Shown piece by piece: positions 1 to 8,909 of a stretch of 54,832 nucleotides of DNA (the first letter of the stretch is position 1; every line of letters starts with the position of its first letter). This DNA comes from Enterobacteriaceae bacterium UBA3516. Its GTDB lineage: Bacteria; Pseudomonadota; Gammaproteobacteria; Enterobacterales; Enterobacteriaceae. Location: the NCBI GenBank assembly GCA_002377245.1, contig DFPL01000283.1:1-54832 (forward strand). Direction: 5' to 3'. The notes under the pieces were generated by a model. That model was not told the DNA's origin. It saw only the letters and a program-made list of their open reading frames with translations, and did no database searches. Made by a program: the position numbers and the translations under genes.

Positions 1-195
1 GAGCGCTGGCTCGAACGCTACCGGGAGATGGCGTTTATTCAGCGCGTGCTGAACGGAATGGCCAGTCGTCGCCCTAAGCTTGATGCTTTACGCGATTCCT
101 GGCAGGATCTCGATCAACACTATGCCGCCCTGGAGCAACAGTTCTGGCAGTTTTACCCGCGCATGATGGCGCAAGCAAAAGCCCGGACGCTATAA
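1..195 (+). CDS. acpH: acyl carrier protein phosphodiesterase AcpH, C-terminal part
   Basis: This is the last 64 codons of a gene that begins outside the window; frame 1 is open from base 1 to the TAA at 193–195. The peptide, including LNGMASRRPKLDALRDSW and the ending FWQFYPRMMAQAKARTL, closely matches the C-terminus of E. coli AcpH (YajB) as I recall it. AcpH is a cytoplasmic hydrolase that removes the 4'-phosphopantetheine group from holo-acyl carrier protein. The catalytic metal-binding part is not in the window. In E. coli acpH lies next to malZ; here two membrane-protein genes separate them and converge on acpH with a single base between the stop codons. Confidence 0.93.
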   Translation, partial: ERWLERYREMAFIQRVLNGMASRRPKLDALRDSWQDLDQHYAALEQQFWQFYPRMMAQAKARTL

Positions 196-196
196 C

Positions 197-1594
197 TCAG
201 GCGGCGTTATCTTTCTGAATGTCGCGCCATATTTTCAGCGCCATCCAGACCAACGCTAATACCCCTAGCACCAGCGCCCCCCACACTAAAAAGGTGTACC
301 ACTGACTTTCTCTGTCAGCAGGCGATACCGCACTCAGTCGGGATTCGCCGCCCAGCTTGACCGGTTCGTGTGCCACAGCCTCCGGTAAGGTTTCGGGGTC
401 ATGTTGGGGACGCAGACGTGTAGGAATCAGGTTATCCAGCGTGAGGGCGGCGGGCGTTGCCGCTTTATTCCCCCATGCCAGAATAAAGGGGCCGTTGCCC
501 TGCGCATTGAAGATGAGACTCTGACTTTCGCGAAGCCCCCCCACCCGTGGCAGTGCCCCCGGGAGATGCGCATTCACTGTCGTCAGGCGAACGCCCTGCA
601 CCAGTTGACCGGAGAGAGCGATGTCATCTGAAGCCTGATTGTTAAGATGAAAAATCACCTCTTTCGTCAGTGGCTGCCACTTATCCTGTGCCGTGGCGCG
701 CCATTCAAGCTCCACGGGTAAGACACCGTCATAATCCAGTCTGACGGAAAGCGCCGTCAGCGGCTGCGGCTGTGTCCATTGATAGTGCACCTCATCAGCC
801 GAAACCTTTGTCGCCCAGCCCGACAAACTGACCTGCGCTGGCGTCTCCTGCACCTGTTCTTCAACCACCGATGCCCGCGTCAGAGTGATAGGAAGCTGAG
901 GCTTATCAAACACCACCAGCAAATAGCGCGGGCCGTCGCTACCCATGTGTAGGTCAAGACCGATTTTATCCAGCGCAAGACGGTCATCCCCGCTGGCGAT
1001 GTCCATCAGCGGGACGTCCCGCCTCATGATCACCCACTCTTGCATATTGCTGCTGCTGTAAAATGACGCTTTTCCCTGCCAGTTTACCGTCGGTTTATCC
1101 CAGCCAAGCCGCAGCTGTGAAACGGTGAGGGTCTCATCGATATTGTCGGGTAAAGCCAGAAGATAACTTTTGCCGATGCGCTCGACACCCTCGCCTTCTA
1201 TGCTGATTTCATAACCCTTTGGCGAACGTAACCAGACCCGTTCGCCCCTTGCCTCGTCACTGTTTACAGACTCAACAGGGGACGTGGTGAGCGGGAAGAT
1301 GCGCAGTTCAGTGGTTTTCGCGCTCACCGGAGCCGATTTCTGCTTTTCGAGTGAGAAAGGAACACGCTCACCCTGATGATTGAACACACGCACATCGCGA
1401 AGATCGGGCCATGCGCTTTGTTTATATACCTCATCAGGCAGGTTTACACGGTACCAGGGAGAAGATTCGGTCGTCGCCAGCGCCTTCCCCCAGCCATACT
1501 CCTGAGGCCTTTCAGGCGCATCTTCTGTTCGGGCGAATCCACTGGATGCCACGCTGAGTAATGCGCCAACGGCAATATATTTCATCCATTTCAT
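197..1594 (-). CDS. DUF3999 family membrane-anchored protein
   Basis: The 465-residue product has an N-terminal signal peptide (cleavage probable after GFA near residue 21), a long extracytoplasmic part rich in beta-type sequence, and one C-terminal membrane helix (about residues 434–455) followed by a short basic tail. This architecture matches the DUF3999 family, whose function is unknown. The start overlaps the stop of the upstream DUF2339 gene by four bases (ATGA), so the two are translationally coupled and probably form one membrane complex. A second in-frame ATG lies three codons downstream, but the overlap favours the first. The family call rests on recognising the pair and its layout. 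Nothing in the sequence reveals a catalytic motif. Confidence 0.85.
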   Translation of the reverse strand: MKWMKYIAVGALLSVASSGFARTEDAPERPQEYGWGKALATTESSPWYRVNLPDEVYKQSAWPDLRDVRVFNHQGERVPFSLEKQKSAPVSAKTTELRIFPLTTSPVESVNSDEARGERVWLRSPKGYEISIEGEGVERIGKSYLLALPDNIDETLTVSQLRLGWDKPTVNWQGKASFYSSSNMQEWVIMRRDVPLMDIASGDDRLALDKIGLDLHMGSDGPRYLLVVFDKPQLPITLTRASVVEEQVQETPAQVSLSGWATKVSADEVHYQWTQPQPLTALSVRLDYDGVLPVELEWRATAQDKWQPLTKEVIFHLNNQASDDIALSGQLVQGVRLTTVNAHLPGALPRVGGLRESQSLIFNAQGNGPFILAWGNKAATPAALTLDNLIPTRLRPQHDPETLPEAVAHEPVKLGGESRLSAVSPADRESQWYTFLVWGALVLGVLALVWMALKIWRDIQKDNAA

Positions 1595-4272
1595 GGTTTT
1601 TCTTCCTCAGTGAACCCTGTTGTCTCTTTTGGCGGTAATGGCGAGAAATAGCCCACAATCAACACCAGCACCGCAACACCGATAAAGGCCACAGCCCGCG
1701 CCAGACCGCCGCCGCCCGCACTGTCTACCAGCATCAATTTGATAATCACAACGCCCAACAGCGTTGCACCATACAGCCATCCGCGTCGTGAACCACGGCG
1801 GTTAGCAATCAACATCACCACCAGCGCACCCAGCATCCAGAAGAGCGCGAAGGTCGTCTGGATCAAGCGAGAGCCCCACAGCGTCTCAAGCGTCCAGTCT
1901 ATGCCTGCATAATTTGCCAGCGCGCGAAGCAGAAGCCCGTTCAGCCACCAGAAGCTCAGGCCGATAAGCACCTGTGGCACGACAGGGGGCACCGAAGGAG
2001 CATAACGCGCCAAACGGGAGGCGCTGAACCGGGCCCAGGCCCATAATCCCAGTAAGGCAAAGCCAGCGCCCTCTTCCAACGGGTTAATGAGCGGCAGATA
2101 AAGCGTATGAATCACCCGCCCATCCTGCAAATTCGCCAGCGCCAGCAGCACGATAAGCACCGGAAGCAGTGGCAAGAGCGCCAGCGTGCCATAAAGTTCA
2201 GGCCACACCCGGAGCGGCCAGAAGGCGCGACGGACCCCGGCAAGCATGAGCAGGATAGCCCCACCGCCAGCTGCCATCAGCAGACCGCTGCGCCAGGCAT
2301 CCATTCCCCAGGGGAGTTCATCGGCAAACCAGTATACTTCTGCCCCCAATGCCAGCAGCACCATCCATGCAAAGGAGAGATGCAGCCCCTGCGAAACCAG
2401 GCCCGATGATGGTTTATCTTCACGTTGCAACAGCAACAACGCCGACGGCAGCGCCACGCACCAGGCCAGATTCTGCCAACCGGCCGCCAGCAGATGTGAA
2501 TGGTTCGCCAGCTGCCAGAACAGGATAACCAGCATCGCGGGCCACAGTAGCCATACCGCCATTCGAAGCTGCTGCCAGCCCAGACGCTGACCGGCGCTGC
2601 GCCAGATCCAAACCGACAGGCTCAACAGCGCGAGCAAGCCAAAGGCCTCTTCCACGCCGAGCGGCTTCGCAAGCCAGGCAGCGCCCCAAAGCGCGACAAG
2701 CCAGAAAGCGATCCCTCCGACCAGCAACAGATCACTGCCGATACGATGAATGCCTCGCCACAGCCATGCGGCCGCCAGCCAGCTCACGCTGAGCACGGTG
2801 AAAATAACAAAGAGGGAAAGCGCCGTCAGAGAATCATTAAGTGCCCACAGCGCACTGCCCAATGCTAATACCAGCAGGCCGGTGCCGCTGTAGCTCATGC
2901 GCCGTTGCCCCTGCATAACGCCCAGCCACAGAATGCCAAGCCCTTCCAGCGCCCACGCCATGGATGTCCAGCGGGCAGAAAGCGCCAGCGGAATAGCGAG
3001 CGTAGCGAATGCGCCGCCCAACGCCAGAGCAGCCAGTACCAACGGCTTGCCCGCGCCCGGAAAACGCTTCAATGCCCCGAATGCCAGTAGCAAATAGAAG
3101 GCGCCGAACCCCAGCGCACTGAATGCCGGGCCATACGCCAGATGCTGCGTAATCGCATATTGCATGCCAAACCCAATCAGCGGAGGCGCAAACAGCAGTA
3201 CGCCGTCCACGATCCGCTCGCCACGCTTCTGCGCCCTAAGAGACAGCGCCACGCTCAGCACGCCGAAAATGATCAGGTTGGCTATCAGGAACAGCTGACA
3301 ACTCAGATAATAGTCCGGTCGGTAATCGGCAATACCCCAAACCCCCGCGACCCCAAAGGTAAACAGCATTCCCAGCAGATTGAGCTCGCGCCAGTGCTGC
3401 CAGATGCTGATAACGAGAATGCCAACGGAGAGCAGGAGATAGAAAGAGAACAGCGCGATATGACTACCGCCGCCGGTGGAGAGTAACAACGGTGCAGCGT
3501 ACCCGCCCAGACTTGCCAGCATCGCCAGGCTCAGGGCGCGCTGCAGTACCGCCAACCCAACGCTTGCCGCACAAATCAGCAGCAGCAGACCGAACGCCAG
3601 GGGCATTGGCAACATTTGCCAGAGCCGGAAGGCACCGAACACGGTCATATAAAGCGCACCCGTGGCACCGCCTTGCAGGATTAAAGCAAAGACCGGTTGT
3701 TTACGCCGTAACCGCCAGCCAATAAACAGCAGTACCATCGACGCCACCGCGGCAAAGGCCAGACGCAGAGACAACGGGAAGAGTGAATTTTCAACGCTGT
3801 AGCGGAAGAGGAATCCCAGCCCGAGGAAAAGCAGCACAATACCCAGCTTTGCCAGCGGGTTACCCTGCATAAACCAGCGCACCAGCGACGTGGTCATTCC
3901 GCCTAACGGGTTTGGCGTTTTTGCCGCCGTCGCCACTGGCGCAGGAGCCCTCACCGGCTTCGCGGTTACAGGCGTGCCCCTGGTCCAGACGTTGGCCGGT
4001 GCGGGTTCAATCTCGACCGGTTTTTCAGGCTCAGGCAGAGGCTCTGGTTCAACAGGTGTCGGAACAGCAGAAGGTGCCACTACCTGAGGCTCTGGCATCG
4101 GGCTTTCCGACTCAGAGGTAAGACGTTGTTCAAGCGTCGCCACCCGCTGTCGCAGTTGCGACAGCTCATTTTGCGCAGCGGTACTTCTTCGATATGCAAC
4201 CACCGCCAGGGCCGGACAGACCACCAGCAGCATAAAGAGCACGACACAGGCTAACAGCACCAGTTCATCCAT
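1591..4272 (-). CDS. DUF2339 family polytopic membrane protein
   Basis: The product is 893 residues. It has one N-terminal membrane helix, a short coiled coil (ELSQLRQRVATLEQRL), a Pro/Glu/Val-rich linker to about residue 130, and then a very hydrophobic body with roughly 25 predicted membrane helices. This is the DUF2339 layout; the family has no assigned function. The start at 4272 (MDELVLL) is preceded by a strong AAGGTGAG ribosome site; a longer in-frame start at 4314 lacks one. The gene is followed with a four-base overlap by the DUF3999 gene. The two genes interrupt the acpH–malZ junction of E. coli. The many-helix body with a cytosolic or periplasmic coiled-coil arm would suit a transporter or a glycan or lipid enzyme, but that is speculation. 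Confidence 0.85.
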   Translation of the reverse strand: MDELVLLACVVLFMLLVVCPALAVVAYRRSTAAQNELSQLRQRVATLEQRLTSESESPMPEPQVVAPSAVPTPVEPEPLPEPEKPVEIEPAPANVWTRGTPVTAKPVRAPAPVATAAKTPNPLGGMTTSLVRWFMQGNPLAKLGIVLLFLGLGFLFRYSVENSLFPLSLRLAFAAVASMVLLFIGWRLRRKQPVFALILQGGATGALYMTVFGAFRLWQMLPMPLAFGLLLLICAASVGLAVLQRALSLAMLASLGGYAAPLLLSTGGGSHIALFSFYLLLSVGILVISIWQHWRELNLLGMLFTFGVAGVWGIADYRPDYYLSCQLFLIANLIIFGVLSVALSLRAQKRGERIVDGVLLFAPPLIGFGMQYAITQHLAYGPAFSALGFGAFYLLLAFGALKRFPGAGKPLVLAALALGGAFATLAIPLALSARWTSMAWALEGLGILWLGVMQGQRRMSYSGTGLLVLALGSALWALNDSLTALSLFVIFTVLSVSWLAAAWLWRGIHRIGSDLLLVGGIAFWLVALWGAAWLAKPLGVEEAFGLLALLSLSVWIWRSAGQRLGWQQLRMAVWLLWPAMLVILFWQLANHSHLLAAGWQNLAWCVALPSALLLLQREDKPSSGLVSQGLHLSFAWMVLLALGAEVYWFADELPWGMDAWRSGLLMAAGGGAILLMLAGVRRAFWPLRVWPELYGTLALLPLLPVLIVLLALANLQDGRVIHTLYLPLINPLEEGAGFALLGLWAWARFSASRLARYAPSVPPVVPQVLIGLSFWWLNGLLLRALANYAGIDWTLETLWGSRLIQTTFALFWMLGALVVMLIANRRGSRRGWLYGATLLGVVIIKLMLVDSAGGGGLARAVAFIGVAVLVLIVGYFSPLPPKETTGFTEEEKP

Positions 4273-4355
4273 GATCTCACCTTCATTACGGAGCGTGAGT
4301 ATACTTTGGCACAAATTGACACATTTGCGCTATCCGTTGCGCTTAACCGTATGGG

Positions 4356-6173
4356 TTAATTGCCCTGCCACACCGTTGCTGAAACGCCCGGAAGTGACAA
4401 CACCTCCTCCGTAAGCGTGCCTTTGCCCTCTTTACAGTGCCACACTTTGGCATCTAACAGCGGAGAGTCGGCCAGCACAACTTCGCAGGCCTCGCCCCGG
4501 TTGATGGCAACCAGCACGCGTTCCTGCTGCCAGACACGCAGGAAAACCACCACGTTTTCCTCAGCATAAACCACCTGACACCCGCCATGACACAGTGCCT
4601 GACTACGCCTGCGTAAGCGGGTCATGCGCTGATAGAGCGCGAGCAAGCCGCTGTCCTGCTTTGCTTTATCCCACGGAAAAGGTTTGCGGCAGAAGGGATC
4701 GTTAGCGCCATCCAGCCCCACTTCATCGCCATAATAGATGCAGGGAACGCCCGGCCAGGTGAACAACCAGATCACCGCCAGCGGCAGGCGCGCCACGTCT
4801 TTGCCCAGTACGGTTTTGAAGCGCGGCGTATCATGACTGTCGAGCTGATTGAACATGCGAATCTGCTGCTGATGGGAGAGCCCGGCCCGGTAGTTATCCA
4901 TCCACGCCATACAGGTCTGGGCATCAATGCGCTGCGGATCCATAGAAATATCGGTATTCGCCAGGAACGCCCATACCGGGAAGGTAAAACCACGGTAGTT
5001 CATGGCGGCATCTTCCACATCCGCCTGCAACCACTGCCGCGCATCGCCGAAATGCTCGCCGACGATATAGGCGTCTGGCCGGGTCTCTTTTGCGGCTTTC
5101 GCGATGCCCGCAACGTGCTGCAAATTGTTCCGCGCCCCACCCGCCTCACCCAGCATATGCACGACGTCTAGACGCCAGCCGTCCATATTCCAGGGCGCTT
5201 TCAGCCAGTGACGCACAATACTGTCATCACCCTGATAAATCTCCTCGACCAGCGTTTGCGCCTGATAATCCAGCTTCGGCAGGCTGGCGTAGCCCAACCA
5301 GTCACGCGCACGGCCGTCATCATGAAAACTGTACCACTCACGCCAGGTTGACGCGGGATTATGGCAGGCTCCGGTGGTGCCCCGGTTGTGCCTGTCAAAC
5401 CATGCATGTGAGTCGCCGCTGTGGTTAAACACGCCGTCCAGAACCAGGCGCATGCCCAATTTATGGGTATTGCGGCGCAGACGAAACAGCGCCTGATCGC
5501 CACCAAAACGCGGATCGACATGCCGGTAGTCTTCCGTGTCGTACTTATGCACGCTGGGGGCCACAAAAATCGGGTTCAGATAGAGCGCAGTTACGCCAAG
5601 CTTACGCAGATAAGGCAGCTTTTCGCTGATGCCGTCCAGGCAGCCGCCATAAAATGTGGATCCCCCTGCCTCTCCGGTCAGCGGCGCATCCCAGTCGCGC
5701 AACACGATCTCCTGCTTCGCCGCATGGTGAAAATAGACCTTATCCTGTTGATCGTTACCCTGCTCGCTACGGGCAAAGCGATCCGGGAAGATCTGATAAA
5801 ACACCTGCTCTGCCACCCACTGCGGCCCGTCATCAGGAGAGTCCACTGCAAATTGCTCCAGACGTGCGGGAGGAAAACGCGTCAAGCCCTGCGGGGTGAA
5901 CCACAGCTGGCGATCCTCCCACAACAGCTTAAAGCTGTAGCGACGACGCGGCTGACCGCTTTCCAGAGAGAGCGTTGCCCGCCAGGCCGTCACACCCGGT
6001 TTCGGCGCGATACGCACCCGACGCATCACCAGCGATGTCTCTTCGTTATCAATTTCAACCCGAAGCGTGACGCGGGATGGGAGCTTATTTCCGGTGAGCC
6101 AGAGTGTAATGACCAGTTGGTCTTTGTTCTGTTTCACAAACGGCGCGACAGGCAAATGCCAGGCATGCAACAT
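4356..6173 (-). CDS. malZ: maltodextrin glucosidase MalZ
   Basis: This 605-residue cytoplasmic enzyme releases glucose from the reducing end of short maltodextrins and belongs to glycoside hydrolase family 13. It is nearly colinear with E. coli MalZ. An N-terminal beta domain (to about 120) precedes the (beta/alpha)8 barrel. The predicted nucleophile is D336 in GWRLDVVHM, the acid/base is E373 in VGEHFGD, and the transition-state Asp is D448 in LDSHD. The start has AAGGGG about eight bases upstream. The family is normally under MalT. A degenerate MalT-like decamer, GGGGTTGAGA, lies at 6252–6261 in the divergent intergenic region, but the match is too weak to call an operator. The gene is divergent from the 2-hydroxyacid dehydrogenase gene. 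Confidence 0.97.
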   Translation of the reverse strand: MLHAWHLPVAPFVKQNKDQLVITLWLTGNKLPSRVTLRVEIDNEETSLVMRRVRIAPKPGVTAWRATLSLESGQPRRRYSFKLLWEDRQLWFTPQGLTRFPPARLEQFAVDSPDDGPQWVAEQVFYQIFPDRFARSEQGNDQQDKVYFHHAAKQEIVLRDWDAPLTGEAGGSTFYGGCLDGISEKLPYLRKLGVTALYLNPIFVAPSVHKYDTEDYRHVDPRFGGDQALFRLRRNTHKLGMRLVLDGVFNHSGDSHAWFDRHNRGTTGACHNPASTWREWYSFHDDGRARDWLGYASLPKLDYQAQTLVEEIYQGDDSIVRHWLKAPWNMDGWRLDVVHMLGEAGGARNNLQHVAGIAKAAKETRPDAYIVGEHFGDARQWLQADVEDAAMNYRGFTFPVWAFLANTDISMDPQRIDAQTCMAWMDNYRAGLSHQQQIRMFNQLDSHDTPRFKTVLGKDVARLPLAVIWLFTWPGVPCIYYGDEVGLDGANDPFCRKPFPWDKAKQDSGLLALYQRMTRLRRRSQALCHGGCQVVYAEENVVVFLRVWQQERVLVAINRGEACEVVLADSPLLDAKVWHCKEGKGTLTEEVLSLPGVSATVWQGN

Positions 6174-6438
6174 CGACTTTCCCCTTCGTCAAAAATGGCG
6201 TCACTCTTGCACAAATGTAGACCCGCAAACTCATCTTTTCTGCTTTTTTATGGGGTTGAGAGCCAGGGCGCAGAAATTTAACGCCGAGCATTTTTTCCCA
6301 CACGCCGATGTGATCCGTAGGGATCTCTACCGGGCATATGCGCGAGGATTTTGAACCAGACTTCGTGCGATTGCCCGAAGTCTCCCCTTTGTCCCCTTTT
6401 TATACTGGGTAAAACCATAGCGTGAGAAGGGATTTAGC

Positions 6439-7380
6439 ATGAACAGCAAACCTGAAATTCTTGTCGTCACTGAAATTCCCCAGCCGATGATCGATGTGCT
6501 TGAGCAGCATTTTGTGGTGCACAAATACTGGTTGCAGGACCCGCAGTCATTTCTGCGTGAACACGCGCATGCCATTCGCGGCGCCCTGACCCGCGCCGCC
6601 AAAGGCATCAAGAAAGAGTTGCTCGAACAATTGCCCGCACTGGAAGTCATCAGTGGTTTTGGCGTTGGCGTCGATGCCACCGATCTGGATACCTGTCGCC
6701 AGCGCAATATTCGTGTCAGCAACACGCCGCGCGTCCTGAACGAATGCGTGGCGGATACAGGCCTGGCGCTGATGCTGGCGGTCTCGCGTAAGATTTGCGC
6801 CGCTGACCGCTTCGCGCGCGCTGGCGCATGGGAAAGTGCGCAATTTGAGAGTGCCTGGAAAATGACCGGCAAACGCTGCGGCATTGTGGGCATGGGTAAC
6901 ATTGGTCATGAAGTGGCAAACCGCGCCGCAGCCTTTAACATGCCGATTCATTATTTCAGCCCCAATAGCGCACGTAATCCTGCGTGGACGCATCACCGCT
7001 CGCTGGTTGAGCTGGCAAACGCCGTTGATTTTCTCGTTCTGACTCTGCCAGGCGGAGCAGACACACACCACATTATTAACCGCGAGGTGCTGGAAGCCCT
7101 GGGGCCAGACGGCATCCTGGTGAACATTGCGCGCGGAAGCGTAGTCGACACCGAGGCGCTCATCACGGTGCTAGAGGAAGGCAAACTGCGCGGCGCAGGC
7201 CTCGACGTCTTTGAGAAAGAGCCACATATTCCGGCGGCCTTAATGGCATGTCACAACGTGGTACTGCTGCCCCATATTGCCAGTAATACCGTGGAAACCC
7301 GTCAGGCGATGGCCGATCTCACCATCAATAACCTTATTCACTACTTCACTGAAGGCAAACTCATCACCCCGGTTGTTTAA
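6439..7380 (+). CDS. D-isomer-specific 2-hydroxyacid dehydrogenase
   Basis: The 313-residue protein is a NAD(P)-dependent dehydrogenase that interconverts a 2-oxoacid and the D-2-hydroxyacid. The Rossmann loop GMGNIG is at 151–156. The family catalytic triad is complete: R232 (NIARGS), E261 (DVFEKEP) and H279 (LLPHIAS). The Rossmann fold is preceded by the usual N-terminal substrate domain. An AAGGGA ribosome site lies upstream of the ATG, and a TATACT element at 6401–6406 could be a -10 box, although no good -35 box accompanies it. The next gene, 83 bp downstream on the same strand, encodes a DASS-type anion symporter, so the pair probably imports and then oxidises or reduces one hydroxy- or oxo-acid. 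The substrate cannot be read from the sequence. Confidence 0.93.
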   Translation: MNSKPEILVVTEIPQPMIDVLEQHFVVHKYWLQDPQSFLREHAHAIRGALTRAAKGIKKELLEQLPALEVISGFGVGVDATDLDTCRQRNIRVSNTPRVLNECVADTGLALMLAVSRKICAADRFARAGAWESAQFESAWKMTGKRCGIVGMGNIGHEVANRAAAFNMPIHYFSPNSARNPAWTHHRSLVELANAVDFLVLTLPGGADTHHIINREVLEALGPDGILVNIARGSVVDTEALITVLEEGKLRGAGLDVFEKEPHIPAALMACHNVVLLPHIASNTVETRQAMADLTINNLIHYFTEGKLITPVV

Positions 7381-7463
7381 CGTTTTTCTGGTTCACTTTG
7401 CCGTACAGAAAACAGGATTCGCCTTCCCGCCGTCCGTGGCGGGAGCTGCTACAGGGATCGAAT

Positions 7464-8864
7464 ATGAACCGTTATCTGAAAGTCCTTATCTGCGCTATCG
7501 TCGCCCTCACCATCTGGTTTTTTCCCGTGCCTGAAGGTTTGACCCCGTTGACATGGCACATTCTCGCGATTTTTATCACCACCGTTGTGGCGTTTATTCT
7601 CCAGCCTCTGCCGGTCGGTGCCGTGGCCCTTATCGCCATCAGCATCATTATGCTGACGGGCATGATGACCACCTCTGAAGCCCTGAAAGGCTTTAGCAGC
7701 ACCACCGTCTGGCTGATTGTGGCAGCCTTTCTGTACGCCAAAGGCTTCATAAAAACCGGGCTCGGGCGGCGCATTGCTTACCTGTTGATTCGCAGCTTCG
7801 GCGGCAGCTCTTTACGTCTGGGCTATACCCTGGCGCTGAGCGACATGATTATCGCCCCGGCGACCCCGTCCAACACGGCCCGCGCGGGCGGCATCCTGTT
7901 CCCTATCGTGCGGGGTGTCTCAAGTAGCTTCGGCTCAGAGCCGGATCAAAACCCGCGCAAGATTGGCGCCTTCCTGATGCAGACCGTGTTCCACTCCAAC
8001 TGCCTCTCTTCGTCCATGTTTATGACCGCCAGCGCGCCAAACGCACTGATTGTCTCACTGGCAGCCAGCACGTTGTTTGTTGATATCTCCTGGGGGATGT
8101 GGACGCTGAGCGCACTGGTGCCGGGAGTCATTGCATTCCTTACCATTCCGCTGGTTATCTACAAACTCTACCCGCCCGACATCACTCGCACCCCGGAGGC
8201 GAAAGCCCACGCCAGTGAAGAGTTGCAAAGGATGGGGCCCATCACCCGTGATGAGCGGATGACCATTGGTATTTTCCTGCTCTCATTACTGGCGTGGAGT
8301 ACCTCGAAATTAACAGGGCTGGATGCTACGGCCGTGGCCCTGTCCGGCGTCTGCCTGATGCTCATGACCAACGTGATTAACTGGCAGGACGTGCAGTCGG
8401 AAAAAGGCGCGTGGGATATTCTGGTCTGGCTGGGGGTCATGATCTGCATGGCAGACAAGCTCAACCAGTTGGGGTTGTTTAAGTGGTTCGCGCTCACCAC
8501 CTCTGCACTGTTCAACGGCATCCCCTGGGAGATCACCCTCACCGTTCTGCTGATTGTCTACTGCTACTCTCACTACTTTTTCGCCGGCAGTACGCCGCAC
8601 GTGGTGGCGATGTACGCCGCCTTTGGCAGCGTCTCGGTCGCAACCGGCGCACCGCCGATGATGGTGGCGCTGTCGCTGGCGTTTGTGACCAACCTGATGA
8701 GCGGAATTTCCCATTACGGCAACGGTCCGGCGGTCATTTACTATGGCGCAGGGTATGTGGCACAGCGTGACTGGTGGCGTCTGGGCTTTATTGTGATGTT
8801 GATTAACATCGTGATTTGGTTCGGACTGGGTGCGGTGTGGTGGAAGATTTTGGGGTTGTGGTAA
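7464..8864 (+). CDS. DASS-family sodium-coupled anion symporter
   Basis: The 466-residue product has about 12–13 membrane helices and the paired SNT-type and TP-rich segments of divalent anion:sodium symporters (for example ATPSNTARAGG near residue 135, and the GASTPH-like AGSTPHVV near 375). It resembles the CitT/TtdT branch, which carries citrate, succinate, tartrate and similar acids in the inner membrane. I chose the ATG at 7464 (MNRYLKVL), preceded by AGGGAT, over an in-frame ATG at 7398 that would add 22 charged residues before the first helix. It follows the 2-hydroxyacid dehydrogenase gene and is likely co-transcribed. A hairpin at 8872–8898 separates it from the convergent proY. Confidence 0.9.
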   Translation: MNRYLKVLICAIVALTIWFFPVPEGLTPLTWHILAIFITTVVAFILQPLPVGAVALIAISIIMLTGMMTTSEALKGFSSTTVWLIVAAFLYAKGFIKTGLGRRIAYLLIRSFGGSSLRLGYTLALSDMIIAPATPSNTARAGGILFPIVRGVSSSFGSEPDQNPRKIGAFLMQTVFHSNCLSSSMFMTASAPNALIVSLAASTLFVDISWGMWTLSALVPGVIAFLTIPLVIYKLYPPDITRTPEAKAHASEELQRMGPITRDERMTIGIFLLSLLAWSTSKLTGLDATAVALSGVCLMLMTNVINWQDVQSEKGAWDILVWLGVMICMADKLNQLGLFKWFALTTSALFNGIPWEITLTVLLIVYCYSHYFFAGSTPHVVAMYAAFGSVSVATGAPPMMVALSLAFVTNLMSGISHYGNGPAVIYYGAGYVAQRDWWRLGFIVMLINIVIWFGLGAVWWKILGLW

Positions 8865-8871
8865 AAGGATT

Positions 8872-8898
8872 GCCCGGTGGCGTCACCGCCTGCCGGGC
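8872..8898. terminator. hairpin between convergent symporter and proY genes
   Basis: An inverted repeat GCCCGG…CCGGGC, with an inner GGCG/CGCC pairing, lies between two converging stop codons (8864 and 8910). A short TTATT follows on the plus strand. It also resembles a degenerate REP unit. A bidirectional terminator is the likeliest role, but neither strand has a long T-tract. Confidence 0.5.
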
Positions 8899-8909
8899 TT
8901 ATTATTGCG

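Noticed and set aside
5421..6281. Long plus-strand open frame (286 codons) opposite malZ
   Set aside because: It is fully antisense to the well-conserved malZ frame, its translation looks like no family, and it is rich in His, Arg and Gln as expected from a shadow frame in GC-rich DNA.
6174..6438. MalT-box-like GGGGTTGAGA and a GATGAG element upstream of malZ
   Set aside because: Matches are 8 of 10 and 6 of 10 at best, and the arrangement does not match the paired MalT sites; too weak to annotate.
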